In this document: in pieces, positions 14,947-24,106 of the stretch
Layout of the letters: every line of letters starts with the position of its first letter
Position numbering within the stretch: the stretch's first letter is position 1
Source of the DNA: Thalassotalea sp. HSM 43
GTDB lineage: Bacteria > Pseudomonadota > Gammaproteobacteria > Enterobacterales > Alteromonadaceae
NCBI RefSeq assembly: GCF_004752005.1
Contig: NZ_CP038493.1
Span: 3,558,302 to 3,622,301 of the forward strand
Direction of reading: 5' to 3'
DNA length: 64,000 bases
Program-made: the position numbers and the translations under genes
The notes under the pieces: generated by a model
What the model was told of the DNA's origin: nothing
What the model saw: only the letters and a program-made list of their open reading frames with translations
Databases searched by the model: none

Positions 14947-17880
14947 TTACTCACCTTGTTGTTCTTTGTTTTGCTTTTTCGCCTTGGCTTTGGCGATAGC
15001 GGCAGCAATTCGGGCTTTTTTATCATCTGCAGCTGAGCTTGATTCAGCTGCAGGGTTATTTGTAGCAGTCTCTACACCAGTGTCTACAGCTATGTTTTCA
15101 GTAGCGTTTGCATCCGCTGCTTGGTCACTGTCTGTATCTTTATCCGAAGCCTCAACCTGTTTTTTCGCTTTCGCCTTTGCAATAGCCGCAGCGATACGCG
15201 CTTTCTTGAGCTCCGCTTGTTCGCCATCTTCTTTGGTCAGTTCATTATCGGCAGACGCTTTGGCTTTATTATTGGCTGCAGTTTGTTGTTTTGACTTTGC
15301 CAACGCCTCTTTTAAGGTCAAGCTTTTAGAAGCTGAGTCCTTAGTCGATGTCGCAGCAGGCTTGTCCGCAGTATTTGCAATTGCGCTTGCATTTGTATCT
15401 GTATCTGTACTTGCATCGGTGGCAGGCTTAGCGGCTGTTTTTGTAGCCGGTTTCGCGGCTGCTTTTGTCGCAGGCTTAGCGGCTGTTTTTGTAGCCGGTT
15501 TCGCGGCTGTTTTTGTAGCCGGTTTCGCGGCTGTTTTTGTCGCAGGTTTCGCGGCTGCTTTTGTCGCAGGTTTCGCGGTTGTTTTTGTCGCAGGTTTCGC
15601 GGCTGTTTTTGTCGCAGGCTTCGCGGCTGTTTTTGTCGCAGGTTTCGCGGCGGTTTTGGTCGCAGGTTTCGCGGCTGTTTTTGTCGCAGGTTTAGCGGCT
15701 GTTTTGGTTGCAGGCTTAGCGGCTGCTTTTGTCGCAGGCTTAGCGGCTGTTTTTGTCGCCGGTTTCGCGGCTGTTTTTGTCGCCGGTTTCGCAGCTGCTT
15801 TTGTCGCAGGCTTAGCAGCTGTTTTGGTTGCAGGCTTCGCGGCTGTTTTACTGTCACTTTTGTCTACATCGGCTAAATCCAACTCTTGCTGAGCTGATTT
15901 TGCTGCTTTTTTAGCTTTTGCTTTTGCGACAGCACTTGCCACTCGTGCCGACTTTGCTTTGTCTGCATCGTTTGCCGTTGCTGTTGCCGTTGCTGTTGCT
16001 GTTTTAGGTGCCGATGGCTTAACCGCTGGTGCGGTTGTCGCTTTAGTTGCTGCTGGCGCAGGTTTATATTTAGCAGACGCTGCTGTGCTTTGGCTGTCAC
16101 TCGCAGCGGCTTTCTTATCCGCAGCGCGTTGCTTGGCTTTGGCTATCGCTCGCGCTTTTGCCGCAGCTTTAGCGTCGTCGGCTTTGCTATCGGCACTTTC
16201 AGGTTGAGATGTTCCTTCAACCGCTGCCGCTTTAGCTTGTTGTTGCGCTTTTTTCTTGGCTTTTGCACGCTCAATAGCAGCTGCAGCTCTTGCTTTGGCA
16301 TCCATTGGTGCAGGACCTGTATCATCTGCCGATTGTTGCTCTGCTTTTTTAGCTTTAACTCGAGCTAACGCCGCAGCAACCGCTGAGTTGCTGGCACTGC
16401 TTTTGTCTTTCGTCATGTTAGCACGGCGTGCTTCCATGGCTTTCTTGTGTTTTTCTTCACGCTCAAGCTTTTCACGCTCTAAGCGAATTTTACGGGCTTC
16501 AAAACGCAGTTTTGCGCGTTCCGCTTTGCCTTCTTGCAATTTGTTTTGACGAATGGTGGCTTTTGCAACGCGATAGTAGTGCACCAAAGGAATATGACTT
16601 GGGCAGACATAAGCACATGCTCCACAGTCGATACAATCAAACAAGTTTAGCTCTTGTAACTTGTCAAAATCCTTGGCTTTTGCATACCACTGCAATTCTT
16701 GCGGTAGCAAATTAGAAGGGCACACGTCGGCACATTGACCGCAACGCACACACTCAATCTCTTTCTCGGTAGCGGCGATTTCAATTTCACTTGGCGCCAA
16801 TATACAGTTGGTGATTTTTACCGCTGGGACATTTAAATCGGCCAAGGCAAAACCCATTAACGGGCCGCCCATAATCACACGCTGTTTCGGTTGTGGCTTA
16901 AAGCCAACTTGTTGCAGTAGATGCTCGATAGGGGTACCAAGAGGAACCCATAAATTCTGTGGCTTATCAATGGCTTTACCGGTTAGCGTTACCACACGGC
17001 GAATCAACGGCGTGTCGTTTAATACCGCTTCACTGATGGCAAATACGGTTGCCACATTCTGCATAATGATGCCCATGCTAACAGGCAAAACACCGCTAGG
17101 TACTTCTTGATTTGTCAGGGCTTTAATAAGTTGCTTTTCACCACCGGTTGGGTACTTAGTTGGCAACACACAGACTTGCACTTTAGGATTATGTGCGGTC
17201 GCTTTTTTAAGCGCGCCGATGGCTTCGGGTTTATTGTCTTCAATGCCAATCAACACATGCTCGGGTTCAAGCAAATGATCAAGTATGTCTATACCACTGG
17301 CGATGGTCGCGGTTTGTTCGCGCATTAACAGGTCATCTGCGGTGATATACGGCTCACATTCCGCCGCATTGATGATCAAAAACTTTATGCCTGGTTTGAC
17401 ATTGACTTTTATATTGGTCGGAAAACCTGCACCGCCCATTCCTGCAATACCCGCTTCGGCGATTTTATCGATCAAATCCGCTTTCGATAACTGTTTAAAG
17501 TCTTTTACGATTTCTCGTTTGCGCCACTTGTCTTCGCCATCAGGCTCTAGGATTATGCACAAGTCCTTCATTGCCGACGGGTGGGCTATTGTCGCAGGCT
17601 TAATCGCCACTATGGTTCCCGACGTAGGCGCATGCACAGGCACAGCCATCGGGTTGCCATTTTTACTTAATTGTTGGCCTTTTAAGACTTTATCACCGAC
17701 GTTAACAATAGGCTCACCTGCTTTACCGACATGCTGCTTTAACGGCAATATGATTTGTTTTGGTAAGGCAATGCTTTTAATCGGTTTGGTGTTTGACAAA
17801 AACTTTTGCTCTGGAGGATGAATACCACCAGCAAAGTTAAAATATTTGTGTTCTTTTATGCGTTCAAGGACAGATTCCAC
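14947..17880 (-). CDS. rnfC: Rnf complex subunit C with a greatly extended Ala/Lys-rich tail
   Basis: Residues 1-~440 are the conserved peripheral subunit: GMGGAGFPTNIK of the NADH/FMN-binding fold and two [4Fe-4S] motifs, CVRCGQCADVCP (from Cys377) and CIDCGACAYVCP (from Cys416). The remaining ~540 residues are a low-complexity Ala/Lys/Glu-rich tail. First come segments such as AAIERAKAKKKAQQQ, then 18 tandem copies of an eight-residue unit (KTAAKPAT), then further AAIAKAKAKK segments. Escherichia coli RsxC (about 740 residues) also has a repetitive tail, so the tail type is known; at 977 residues this one is long. The tail is probably disordered or helical and cytoplasmic. The unusual base composition there comes from the repeat, not from transfer. 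Confidence 0.96.
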   Translation of the reverse strand: MESVLERIKEHKYFNFAGGIHPPEQKFLSNTKPIKSIALPKQIILPLKQHVGKAGEPIVNVGDKVLKGQQLSKNGNPMAVPVHAPTSGTIVAIKPATIAHPSAMKDLCIILEPDGEDKWRKREIVKDFKQLSKADLIDKIAEAGIAGMGGAGFPTNIKVNVKPGIKFLIINAAECEPYITADDLLMREQTATIASGIDILDHLLEPEHVLIGIEDNKPEAIGALKKATAHNPKVQVCVLPTKYPTGGEKQLIKALTNQEVPSGVLPVSMGIIMQNVATVFAISEAVLNDTPLIRRVVTLTGKAIDKPQNLWVPLGTPIEHLLQQVGFKPQPKQRVIMGGPLMGFALADLNVPAVKITNCILAPSEIEIAATEKEIECVRCGQCADVCPSNLLPQELQWYAKAKDFDKLQELNLFDCIDCGACAYVCPSHIPLVHYYRVAKATIRQNKLQEGKAERAKLRFEARKIRLEREKLEREEKHKKAMEARRANMTKDKSSASNSAVAAALARVKAKKAEQQSADDTGPAPMDAKARAAAAIERAKAKKKAQQQAKAAAVEGTSQPESADSKADDAKAAAKARAIAKAKQRAADKKAAASDSQSTAASAKYKPAPAATKATTAPAVKPSAPKTATATATATANDADKAKSARVASAVAKAKAKKAAKSAQQELDLADVDKSDSKTAAKPATKTAAKPATKAAAKPATKTAAKPATKTAAKPATKAAAKPATKTAAKPATKTAAKPATKTAAKPATKTAAKPATKTAAKPATKTTAKPATKAAAKPATKTAAKPATKTAAKPATKTAAKPATKAAAKPATKTAAKPATDASTDTDTNASAIANTADKPAATSTKDSASKSLTLKEALAKSKQQTAANNKAKASADNELTKEDGEQAELKKARIAAAIAKAKAKKQVEASDKDTDSDQAADANATENIAVDTGVETATNNPAAESSSAADDKKARIAAAIAKAKAKKQNKEQQGE
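15418..15849 (-). repeat. 18 tandem 24-bp repeats within rnfC
   Basis: This 432-base tract is 18 in-frame copies of a 24-base unit encoding KTAAKPAT with T/A and synonymous variation (plus-strand form GCGGCTGTTTTTGTCGCAGG followed by TTTC). Near-identical neighbouring units imply recent expansion; length changes in multiples of 24 would keep the frame. Confidence 0.95.
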
Positions 17881-17890
17881 TACAACCTCA

Positions 17891-18445
17891 CTAATCTATC
17901 TGAACGATATCAATCGATTCGAGATCCCACTGCCAGGTCTCTGGCGTTTGCTCGATAGGGATCATTTTAATACAGTCGACAGGGCACGGTTCGACACATA
18001 GGTCACAGCCCGTACACTCATCGGCAATGATGGTATGCATTTGCTTTGCTGCACCGGTAATGGCATCGACAGGGCATGCCTGGATACATTTGGTACAGCC
18101 GATACAATCTTCTTCGATGATAAACGCAACTTTTGGTGTTGCATCCGCTTCGTGGGCTTCATCGAGAGGAATTGCTTCGACACCCATTAAATCAGCTATC
18201 TTTTTGATGGTGTCTTCACCACCAGGTGCACATTTGTTTATCGAGTCACCATCGGCAACGGCTTTAGCGTAAGGTTTACAGCCAGGGTAACCACATTGAC
18301 CACATTGTGTTTGCGGCAACAAGGCATCGATTTGTTCGACCAGAGGATCGCCTTCAACTTTATATTTTACTGAGGCAAAACCAAGTAGGGCACCAAAGCC
18401 TGCGGCAAGTAAACCAAAGACAAAAACCGCCAATAAAAATTCCAT
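17891..18445 (-). CDS. rnfB: Rnf complex subunit B, ferredoxin-type iron-sulfur protein
   Basis: This 184-residue protein has an N-terminal membrane helix ([21 protein letters not shown]), a four-cysteine Fe-S domain (CGQCGYPGC with a later CAPGG) and two [4Fe-4S] ferredoxin motifs, [12 protein letters not shown] and [12 protein letters not shown]. It is the electron-input subunit of Rnf. It overlaps the end of rnfA by one base and sits 10 bases before rnfC. Confidence 0.97.
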   Translation of the reverse strand: MEFLLAVFVFGLLAAGFGALLGFASVKYKVEGDPLVEQIDALLPQTQCGQCGYPGCKPYAKAVADGDSINKCAPGGEDTIKKIADLMGVEAIPLDEAHEADATPKVAFIIEEDCIGCTKCIQACPVDAITGAAKQMHTIIADECTGCDLCVEPCPVDCIKMIPIEQTPETWQWDLESIDIVQID

Positions 18446-19023
18446 TATTTCACCAACCCGGTAAAACCCATAAAGGCTAATGACATCAAACCTGCGGTGA
18501 TCATGGCAATAGCGGCACCTTGAAAGGGCGCTGGCACATCGGCGCTGGCGAGTCGTTCACGCATTGCCGAGAACATGATTAACACGATGGAAAACCCGAC
18601 GGCGGCACCAAAGCCATACACGATGGACTGGAAAAAATTATGTTGTTCGTAGAGGTTTAATAGAGCAACACCTAACACCGCACAATTGGTGGTGATAAGC
18701 GGTAAGAAGATGCCCAATAGACGGTATAGATTGGCAGATGTTTTTTGCACCACCATTTCGGTAAATTGCACAACCACGGCAATAACCAATATAAAACCCA
18801 TGGTGGTTAAATATTCTAAGCCAAGAGGCTGCAATAAATAGGTGCTAAATAAATAACTGAGTAGCGATGCCAGAGTGAGTACAAAGGTGGTTGCCAACGA
18901 CATGCCGATGGCTGTTTCCGTGCGCGACGAAACCCCCATGAAAGGACATAGGCCTAGGAATTTGACTAGAACGAAGTTGTTTACCAACACGGTTCCGATC
19001 AAAAGTAAAACGTAATCAGTCAT
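18445..19023 (-). CDS. rnfA: Rnf complex subunit A, integral membrane protein
   Basis: A 192-residue protein with six hydrophobic helices and the typical [19 protein letters not shown] and [17 protein letters not shown] segments; each contains a conserved Cys that in the family contributes to a membrane-embedded Fe-S site with RnfE. It is the first gene of the rnfABCDGE-nth run. The operon promoter should lie in 19024-19187, which is AT-rich, but no unambiguous promoter was identified. Confidence 0.97.
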   Translation of the reverse strand: MTDYVLLLIGTVLVNNFVLVKFLGLCPFMGVSSRTETAIGMSLATTFVLTLASLLSYLFSTYLLQPLGLEYLTTMGFILVIAVVVQFTEMVVQKTSANLYRLLGIFLPLITTNCAVLGVALLNLYEQHNFFQSIVYGFGAAVGFSIVLIMFSAMRERLASADVPAPFQGAAIAMITAGLMSLAFMGFTGLVK

Positions 19024-19187
19024 TTATGTCTATTTGTTAGAATCACTGAGGTTATTATCCTAGTTTATATGCAATTTAACAACTTGTTGTTAGTAAGGTT
19101 ATTTTTAATTGCTGATTTTTTAATCTTTATAGTACAAAATTAAACTAAGACGGGTAAATTTGTTGCTTAAAAAATAACGAAAGCGCC

Positions 19188-21095
19188 TTAAAGCGCTTCC
19201 GGTTTACCTAAGTAATAGCCTTGACAGCCGTCAATGAATATTTCATCAAAGGTATACTTTTCTTCTTGTGTTTCAACACTTTCAGCCAATACGCGAATGC
19301 CAAGACGATGCGCTAAGTCAATCATCAAACGTAAGAAGTACTGATTGTTTTTATCTAAGTGAACATCACGAGTGTAGCTACCGTCCATTTTCACATAATC
19401 TGGTGATAATTCACGGAAGAATTTAAATGAGGTGATACCAACACCAAAATGCTCAACACAAATACGCGCACCGACACGATGTACCATGTCGATAAAGTAT
19501 TTACTGCCACGGATATTTTGCTCTAAACCAAACTCACTGATTTCAAACACCAATCGTGTTGCGATATCGTGATCTTTTAATAAGCGGCGCTCTAACCAAA
19601 TAACAAAATGCTCGTCATGAATCGAGCGGGTCGACAAGTTGATACCAAAAAACTGGCTACTTATGTTTTTCTCTTTTATTTCCGCTAGGGTTTTTTCAAT
19701 CACTAAGCGGTCGATTAGAATGATTTTATCAAGCTTCTCAGCCATGGCGATAAACGTTGCGGTTGGCAATGTTTCACCTTCAGAACTGGTAAAGCGCGAT
19801 AGTACCTCGTGATAAATACGATTGTTACGGCTGCTTGGTTGAATGATTTGCTGTAGCAAGGAAACGCTTTGGTTTTCAATAACAAAGTCAATTTCTTTGC
19901 TCCAGGTTTGATTACCATAGGTTGCGGTATCGCTATGCAATAGCTCTGGATCTTGTTGGACAAACCAAGCGTTCTTATTGCGAGTTTGTGCAACAGAGAT
20001 GGCTGAGTCAGCAATCGCTAATAACTCACCCAGTGGGCGCTTGGTATCTAACTTAACAATACCCGAATAAGCGATAGAATCGAAATCAGCCAACTGCTGG
20101 TACTCATTAAATAAGCCGGTTAGCTCGTCACAAAACTTTTCAGATGCTTTAACGGTAATGTTCGGTAAAAAGGTTGCAAAGTCAGAACCATTAAGGCGAT
20201 ATAATTTGGACCCTTCGATGTGCTTACATTGAGCTTTTAGAATATTGGCCACTTGGCAAATATAACGGTCACCTTCTTGATAACCATGCACTTTATTAAT
20301 GGTTAATAACTCAGAGCAACGGGTGATGATCAAAACACCAAACGCAGAATCGCCATATTTTTTAACGTACTCGTCATAGTTATCAACAAAACCACTGCGA
20401 TTTTCTAATTCGGTTAGGGTATCAACAAACGCTGTTTGTTCGAGTTGTTGGGTTCGAATCACTTTATTTGCGACAAAGGTTTTCAGCTCGACTAAGACTT
20501 TGTTTACATCAGAAAACTCAGTCGGTAAGGCCAACTTTGTTGCCGTATCTCGGTTTTCGATAGCGGTTTTAATTTCTTTGGCAATATTCTCAGAAACGTT
20601 TTGCGAGGCACGACGATATGCTCGCGCGGTCATTTTTGCGGAAATCATCGAACCGGCAAACAATACCAAAATCATGACTAAGGCAATAAATGAGGTGATT
20701 TTGTAATACACCGCATACAACTCGTCGTTATTAACTTTGTAGGAGATGTATATGCCTAAGTTGTTGTTTTTTATCTTGCTAGGCGCAATATCCATACCAA
20801 CTAAGGCCAGTAGGGATGGGCTGGCAGAGGAATTTTTATAACTGTATATCGGTTGATTATTAAGATCAGTTATCTTCAGCTCGTCATATTCGAACGCTAA
20901 CTTCAATTGTTTAGAAAAGCCTTTTAGATCGTCACCCTGATAATGTTCAGTGATCTTATTTAAGCTGACTTTATGGTCATTTTGGGCTTCTTCAACAAAA
21001 CCAGTGAGGCTGTAGATACTGAAAATCACATAGATGACGGTAACCGCCAAGGTAATGATCAGATTCTTGAAAAAAATTCGTGAAAACGACGACAT
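19188..21095 (-). CDS. CsrD-like membrane protein with degenerate GGDEF and EAL domains
   Basis: This ~635-residue protein has two membrane helices (near residues 8-30 and 130-150) around a small periplasmic region, a coiled/HAMP-like linker, a GGDEF domain whose signature is degenerate (RLNGSDFATF), and an EAL domain. The EAL part keeps EVLSR, INLS, FEISE, VKMD, AESVE and CQGYYLGKP, but the metal-binding Asp-Asp pair is replaced (EHFGVG). Length and the SDF-type GGDEF remnant resemble CsrD/MshH, which promotes CsrB/C small-RNA turnover by RNase E rather than metabolising c-di-GMP. This assignment is an inference. I chose the ATG at 21095 (MSSFSRIFFKN) over an upstream one at 21122. It lies alone, divergent from dgkA. 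Confidence 0.75.
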   Translation of the reverse strand: MSSFSRIFFKNLIITLAVTVIYVIFSIYSLTGFVEEAQNDHKVSLNKITEHYQGDDLKGFSKQLKLAFEYDELKITDLNNQPIYSYKNSSASPSLLALVGMDIAPSKIKNNNLGIYISYKVNNDELYAVYYKITSFIALVMILVLFAGSMISAKMTARAYRRASQNVSENIAKEIKTAIENRDTATKLALPTEFSDVNKVLVELKTFVANKVIRTQQLEQTAFVDTLTELENRSGFVDNYDEYVKKYGDSAFGVLIITRCSELLTINKVHGYQEGDRYICQVANILKAQCKHIEGSKLYRLNGSDFATFLPNITVKASEKFCDELTGLFNEYQQLADFDSIAYSGIVKLDTKRPLGELLAIADSAISVAQTRNKNAWFVQQDPELLHSDTATYGNQTWSKEIDFVIENQSVSLLQQIIQPSSRNNRIYHEVLSRFTSSEGETLPTATFIAMAEKLDKIILIDRLVIEKTLAEIKEKNISSQFFGINLSTRSIHDEHFVIWLERRLLKDHDIATRLVFEISEFGLEQNIRGSKYFIDMVHRVGARICVEHFGVGITSFKFFRELSPDYVKMDGSYTRDVHLDKNNQYFLRLMIDLAHRLGIRVLAESVETQEEKYTFDEIFIDGCQGYYLGKPEAL

Positions 21096-21516
21096 GAAAA
21101 TGAATCCTGTTTTCCAGGGCATGTTAACTTAGCGTTTTATTTAACGAGATGGTTAACACACTCTACTTATTATTATTAGCAAATATCCCTGCCTCAATAA
21201 CCTAAGACAATCGCTTAGCATCCTAATCATCTGCGCAAATGTTACTAATTAAAGGCGCAATTAACGCGGCTTTAATTATTCAATCGCCACCAATGATATT
21301 GAGGTCTATCTAAAATATTAAAATTGTCATGCAAAAGCAATATATTATTCACTTAGCTGCAGACAAACGCATAAACATCATCGCCGCAGCTGTAACGTTT
21401 ACTAGACGACTGATTTAAATGCATTTTTTACGGCATTAACGGGTTGTTTTTAAGGCTCGCATTCATTCATAAGCTCGAATATAATGAGCATTATCGATGA
21501 TAATTAATAAAGATTT
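21096..21516. other. Intergenic region between the divergent csrD-like and dgkA genes
   Basis: About 420 AT-rich bases between divergent genes. It must contain both promoters, but no clear operator, RNA gene, terminator or repeat was recognised. Confidence 0.5.
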
Positions 21517-21903
21517 ATGACCAATAAACCTAATGGTACCGGGCTTGCGCGCATAATTAAGGCCGGTTATTGCTCTATCAAGGGCTTTCGTGCCGCTTGG
21601 CAACATGAGGCCGCTTTTCGTCAAGAAGCGTTGTTGTGTTTGCTACTTTTTCCTATCTCAATTGTTATCGCCAGTGATTTTCAGCAATGGTTGTGGATGT
21701 TTTTCAGTATGATTTTTGTACTGTTTGCAGAGTTGGTCAATTCTGCTTTGGAAGCCTTAGCCGACAAAGTATGTCTTGAACATGACCCTTTGATTGGTCG
21801 AGCTAAAGATATTGGTTCTGCCATTGTTTTTGTTGCTTTGGTGTTTATGAGTGTTGTATTTTTTATAACGCTATATCAATACCTTGGCGAATTATTACGG
21901 TAA
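21517..21903 (+). CDS. dgkA: Diacylglycerol kinase
   Basis: A 128-residue integral membrane enzyme that phosphorylates diacylglycerol to phosphatidic acid and recycles lipid from membrane-derived glucan synthesis. Family marks are EAAFRQEALL, the active-site helix ELVNSALEALADKV and GRAKDIGSAIV, with three transmembrane helices. Length matches Escherichia coli DgkA. The CNNM/CBS gene follows after ~107 bases with a possible terminator between them. Confidence 0.96.
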   Translation: MTNKPNGTGLARIIKAGYCSIKGFRAAWQHEAAFRQEALLCLLLFPISIVIASDFQQWLWMFFSMIFVLFAELVNSALEALADKVCLEHDPLIGRAKDIGSAIVFVALVFMSVVFFITLYQYLGELLR

Positions 21904-21934
21904 TTGACTGTCTAAATAACGCTTAATTGCGAAT

Positions 21935-21959
21935 TGTTACTGGTTTGTAGTAACAGTTT
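21935..21959 (+). terminator. Possible terminator after dgkA
   Basis: A TGTTACT / AGTAACA inverted repeat with a 7-base loop followed by GTTTT, 31 bases after the dgkA stop. The stem is AT-rich and the T-tract short. Confidence 0.45.
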
Positions 21960-22010
21960 TAGCGACTATTGATTACACTTATCAGTCTATCAACACTAGT
22001 TTAAAGGTTT

Positions 22011-23060
22011 ATGACACTACTAATTATTTATTTGAGTATTGCCATTGGCGTATCGTTTTTATGTTCGATACTAGAGGCGGTACTTTTATCCATCACACCG
22101 AGCTTTATTGCTCAAAAAGAACAAGAAAAAGAACGTGGTGGGGCAATGCTGGCAAAAATGAAGGACAATTTAGATCAGTCCATTTCCAGCATTTTGATTC
22201 TTAATACCTTTGCCCATACCATGGGAGCAGCTGGGGTAGGCGCACAAGCGATAAAACTATTCGGTGAAAAATGGGAAACCCTAATCGCCTTCGTTTTAAC
22301 CTTAGCTATTTTGTACTTGTCTGAGATTATTCCAAAAACCATTGGTGCAACATTTTGGCGTCAATTGGCGATTCCATCGGCTTATATGATTTCTATTTTG
22401 GTTAAGCTGGTGTTTCCATTGGTGTGGTTATCTACCCGTATCACCAAGTTGTTTTCTTCAAAATCGAGCCACGGTACTACCCGTGAAGAAGTCCTGGCAA
22501 TGGTAAGCTTGAGCTACAAAGATGGCAAAATGGTCAGTCAAGAAAACCAACTGATTGAAAACATTTTGACCTTGCGTGAAGCAAAAACTGAAGATATTTT
22601 AACGCCACGCTCGGTAGTTCATGCATTAAATGAAGAGACTAAAGTTGTTGATGCGCTTACCACAGAGCAAACCGCTGTTTTTACCCGCATGCCGGTATAC
22701 AAGGGCAGTATTGATAATATCACTGGGGTGATCATTAAAGGTCAACTCTATGAAAACGATCGTCAAGGTAAAGGTGAGTTGCAACTAAAAGCGATTTCTA
22801 AACCTATCTACCGTATTTCCGAAAGTTTTCCGGTGCTTAATTTATTGGATTTGTTTATTAAACGCGGCGAACACATTTTCTTGGTCGAAGATCACTTTGG
22901 CCAAACGGCAGGTATTGTCACCCTCGAAGATGCCATTGAGACCATACTCGGTCGAGAGATCGTTGATGAAAGTGATAAAGTGGCAGATATGCAAAAGCTA
23001 GCGAAAACTAAGTATCGCGAGCGTTTACGTAAAAAACTAAACACATTACCGGACGAATAA
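22011..23060 (+). CDS. CNNM/CorC-type membrane protein with CBS domains
   Basis: This 349-residue protein has an N-terminal CNNM (DUF21) transmembrane domain (~1-150, with LYLSEIIPKTIGA) followed by a CBS pair (~185-320: TPRSVVHALNE, FGQTAGIVTLEDAIETILG). The large C-terminal CorC_HlyC domain of some relatives is absent. Family members are linked to magnesium/cobalt efflux or ion homeostasis; the transported ion here is not evident. It is followed by a strong terminator. Confidence 0.9.
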   Translation: MTLLIIYLSIAIGVSFLCSILEAVLLSITPSFIAQKEQEKERGGAMLAKMKDNLDQSISSILILNTFAHTMGAAGVGAQAIKLFGEKWETLIAFVLTLAILYLSEIIPKTIGATFWRQLAIPSAYMISILVKLVFPLVWLSTRITKLFSSKSSHGTTREEVLAMVSLSYKDGKMVSQENQLIENILTLREAKTEDILTPRSVVHALNEETKVVDALTTEQTAVFTRMPVYKGSIDNITGVIIKGQLYENDRQGKGELQLKAISKPIYRISESFPVLNLLDLFIKRGEHIFLVEDHFGQTAGIVTLEDAIETILGREIVDESDKVADMQKLAKTKYRERLRKKLNTLPDE

Positions 23061-23386
23061 ACCGAGTAATGTTGCATAACAAGTTTGATTAAAAGCATCG
23101 CCAAAGCGGTGCTTTTTTTATGTCTATATTCGGCAATTGCTAAGCGTACCGGTTAAGCGGTACTTGTTGCCGGAAGATGTTGTTAGTAGGTGTTGCAGGG
23201 AGCTGTTGTCGAGACGTGTTGTCAGGAGAGATTAAAAGAGACACTGCAAAATAACCCTACGGCATCGCCTCATTACGACCCATGGCCATTGTAAGGCATT
23301 GTCAAAGTTCAAATTTTAGCGAAATCTTGATCTTTGCCTATACTCAGTTTTATAGGTATATCGATGCTAAAAACAATAAGGGATTT
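23061..23386. other. Intergenic spacer holding a terminator
   Basis: Besides the terminator at 23094-23119 this spacer shows only imperfect GTTGT-rich repetition around 23165-23230 and a weak upstream region for the next gene. I see no gene in it; an in-frame extension of the downstream ORF (to 23282) lacks a ribosome-binding site. Confidence 0.5.
23094..23119 (+). terminator. Rho-independent terminator after the CNNM/CBS gene
   Basis: An AGCATCGC / GCGGTGCT stem with a CAAA loop is followed by TTTTTT. Confidence 0.9.
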
Positions 23387-24085
23387 ATGGCGAACGTTAT
23401 TAAACGGCTTGTTGTCACTGGACTTAGTTTGCTCAGCATATTGTTGCCATTGGCGGCACACACACAAGAAACAGAATACTTTGATGGCGCTCAAGATACT
23501 GAGGCTGAAGCGGAGCATGATGGGTCGTACTTCTATTTAGGCTTGATGGCCGGTAATGCCGACATGACCACGGAATTTGACGCGTCTTCGGTGTTTGATG
23601 GGATGAAATACGAGCAATCGCAAGATGAACAAGGCTTTGGCTTATATACCGGGTTTAATTTTGCCGATGTGTGGTCTTTAGAAGGCATGCTGTTTATTGT
23701 CATGGATATGCAAGGCAGACCATCTGAACTGCCGATTGATGATGTATATCTTACCGTTATTACGCTCACCCCTAGCTATCATTTTCATATATACCCATCG
23801 TGGTCGTTGTTTGTTAAAGCCGGTCTAGGGGTGATGATATATACCGAAGACTATGACAAACACGGTGAGGAATTTAGCCACAGTGACAGTGATTACTGGA
23901 CAGGCATTGGCTTTTCTTTCGGCGCTGGTACGCAGTTTGATATCACCGACAATATCGCGATTCGATTAAGTTACGACTACGTTGAAGCTGAACTTGAGTC
24001 CGATGACAATAATCACCATCCAAATTTACTCGACGTAGATCAGGACTTTGAACTGGTATCGTTCGGTATCCACTATCAATTCTAA
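23387..24085 (+). CDS. Outer membrane beta-barrel protein (OmpA-like/OmpW-like porin family)
   Basis: I chose the ATG at 23387 because it begins a signal peptide (MANVIKRLVVTGLSLLSILLPLAAHTQ) and follows an ATAAGGGA ribosome-binding site. The mature ~205 residues alternate hydrophobic and polar residues in beta-strands (YFYLGLMAG-like start, GFGLYTGFNF, SWSLFVKAGLGVMI, IAIRLSYDYV) and end in the terminal Phe of an outer-membrane barrel (SFGIHYQF). It is an eight-stranded type barrel with acidic loops. The function is unknown. It converges on the MltF-like gene. Confidence 0.82.
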   Translation: MANVIKRLVVTGLSLLSILLPLAAHTQETEYFDGAQDTEAEAEHDGSYFYLGLMAGNADMTTEFDASSVFDGMKYEQSQDEQGFGLYTGFNFADVWSLEGMLFIVMDMQGRPSELPIDDVYLTVITLTPSYHFHIYPSWSLFVKAGLGVMIYTEDYDKHGEEFSHSDSDYWTGIGFSFGAGTQFDITDNIAIRLSYDYVEAELESDDNNHHPNLLDVDQDFELVSFGIHYQF

Positions 24086-24106
24086 TCAGAGATAAGATCA
24101 TTATTG

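Noticed and set aside
15418-15849. Regular 24-bp repeats as a CRISPR array
   Set aside because: The units are contiguous and in frame in rnfC with no spacers.
14939-15892. 317-residue ORF on the plus strand, antisense to the rnfC tail
   Set aside because: It is a mirror of the 24-bp repeat, made of Ala/Val/Phe repeats, with no start signal; rnfC on the other strand is certain.
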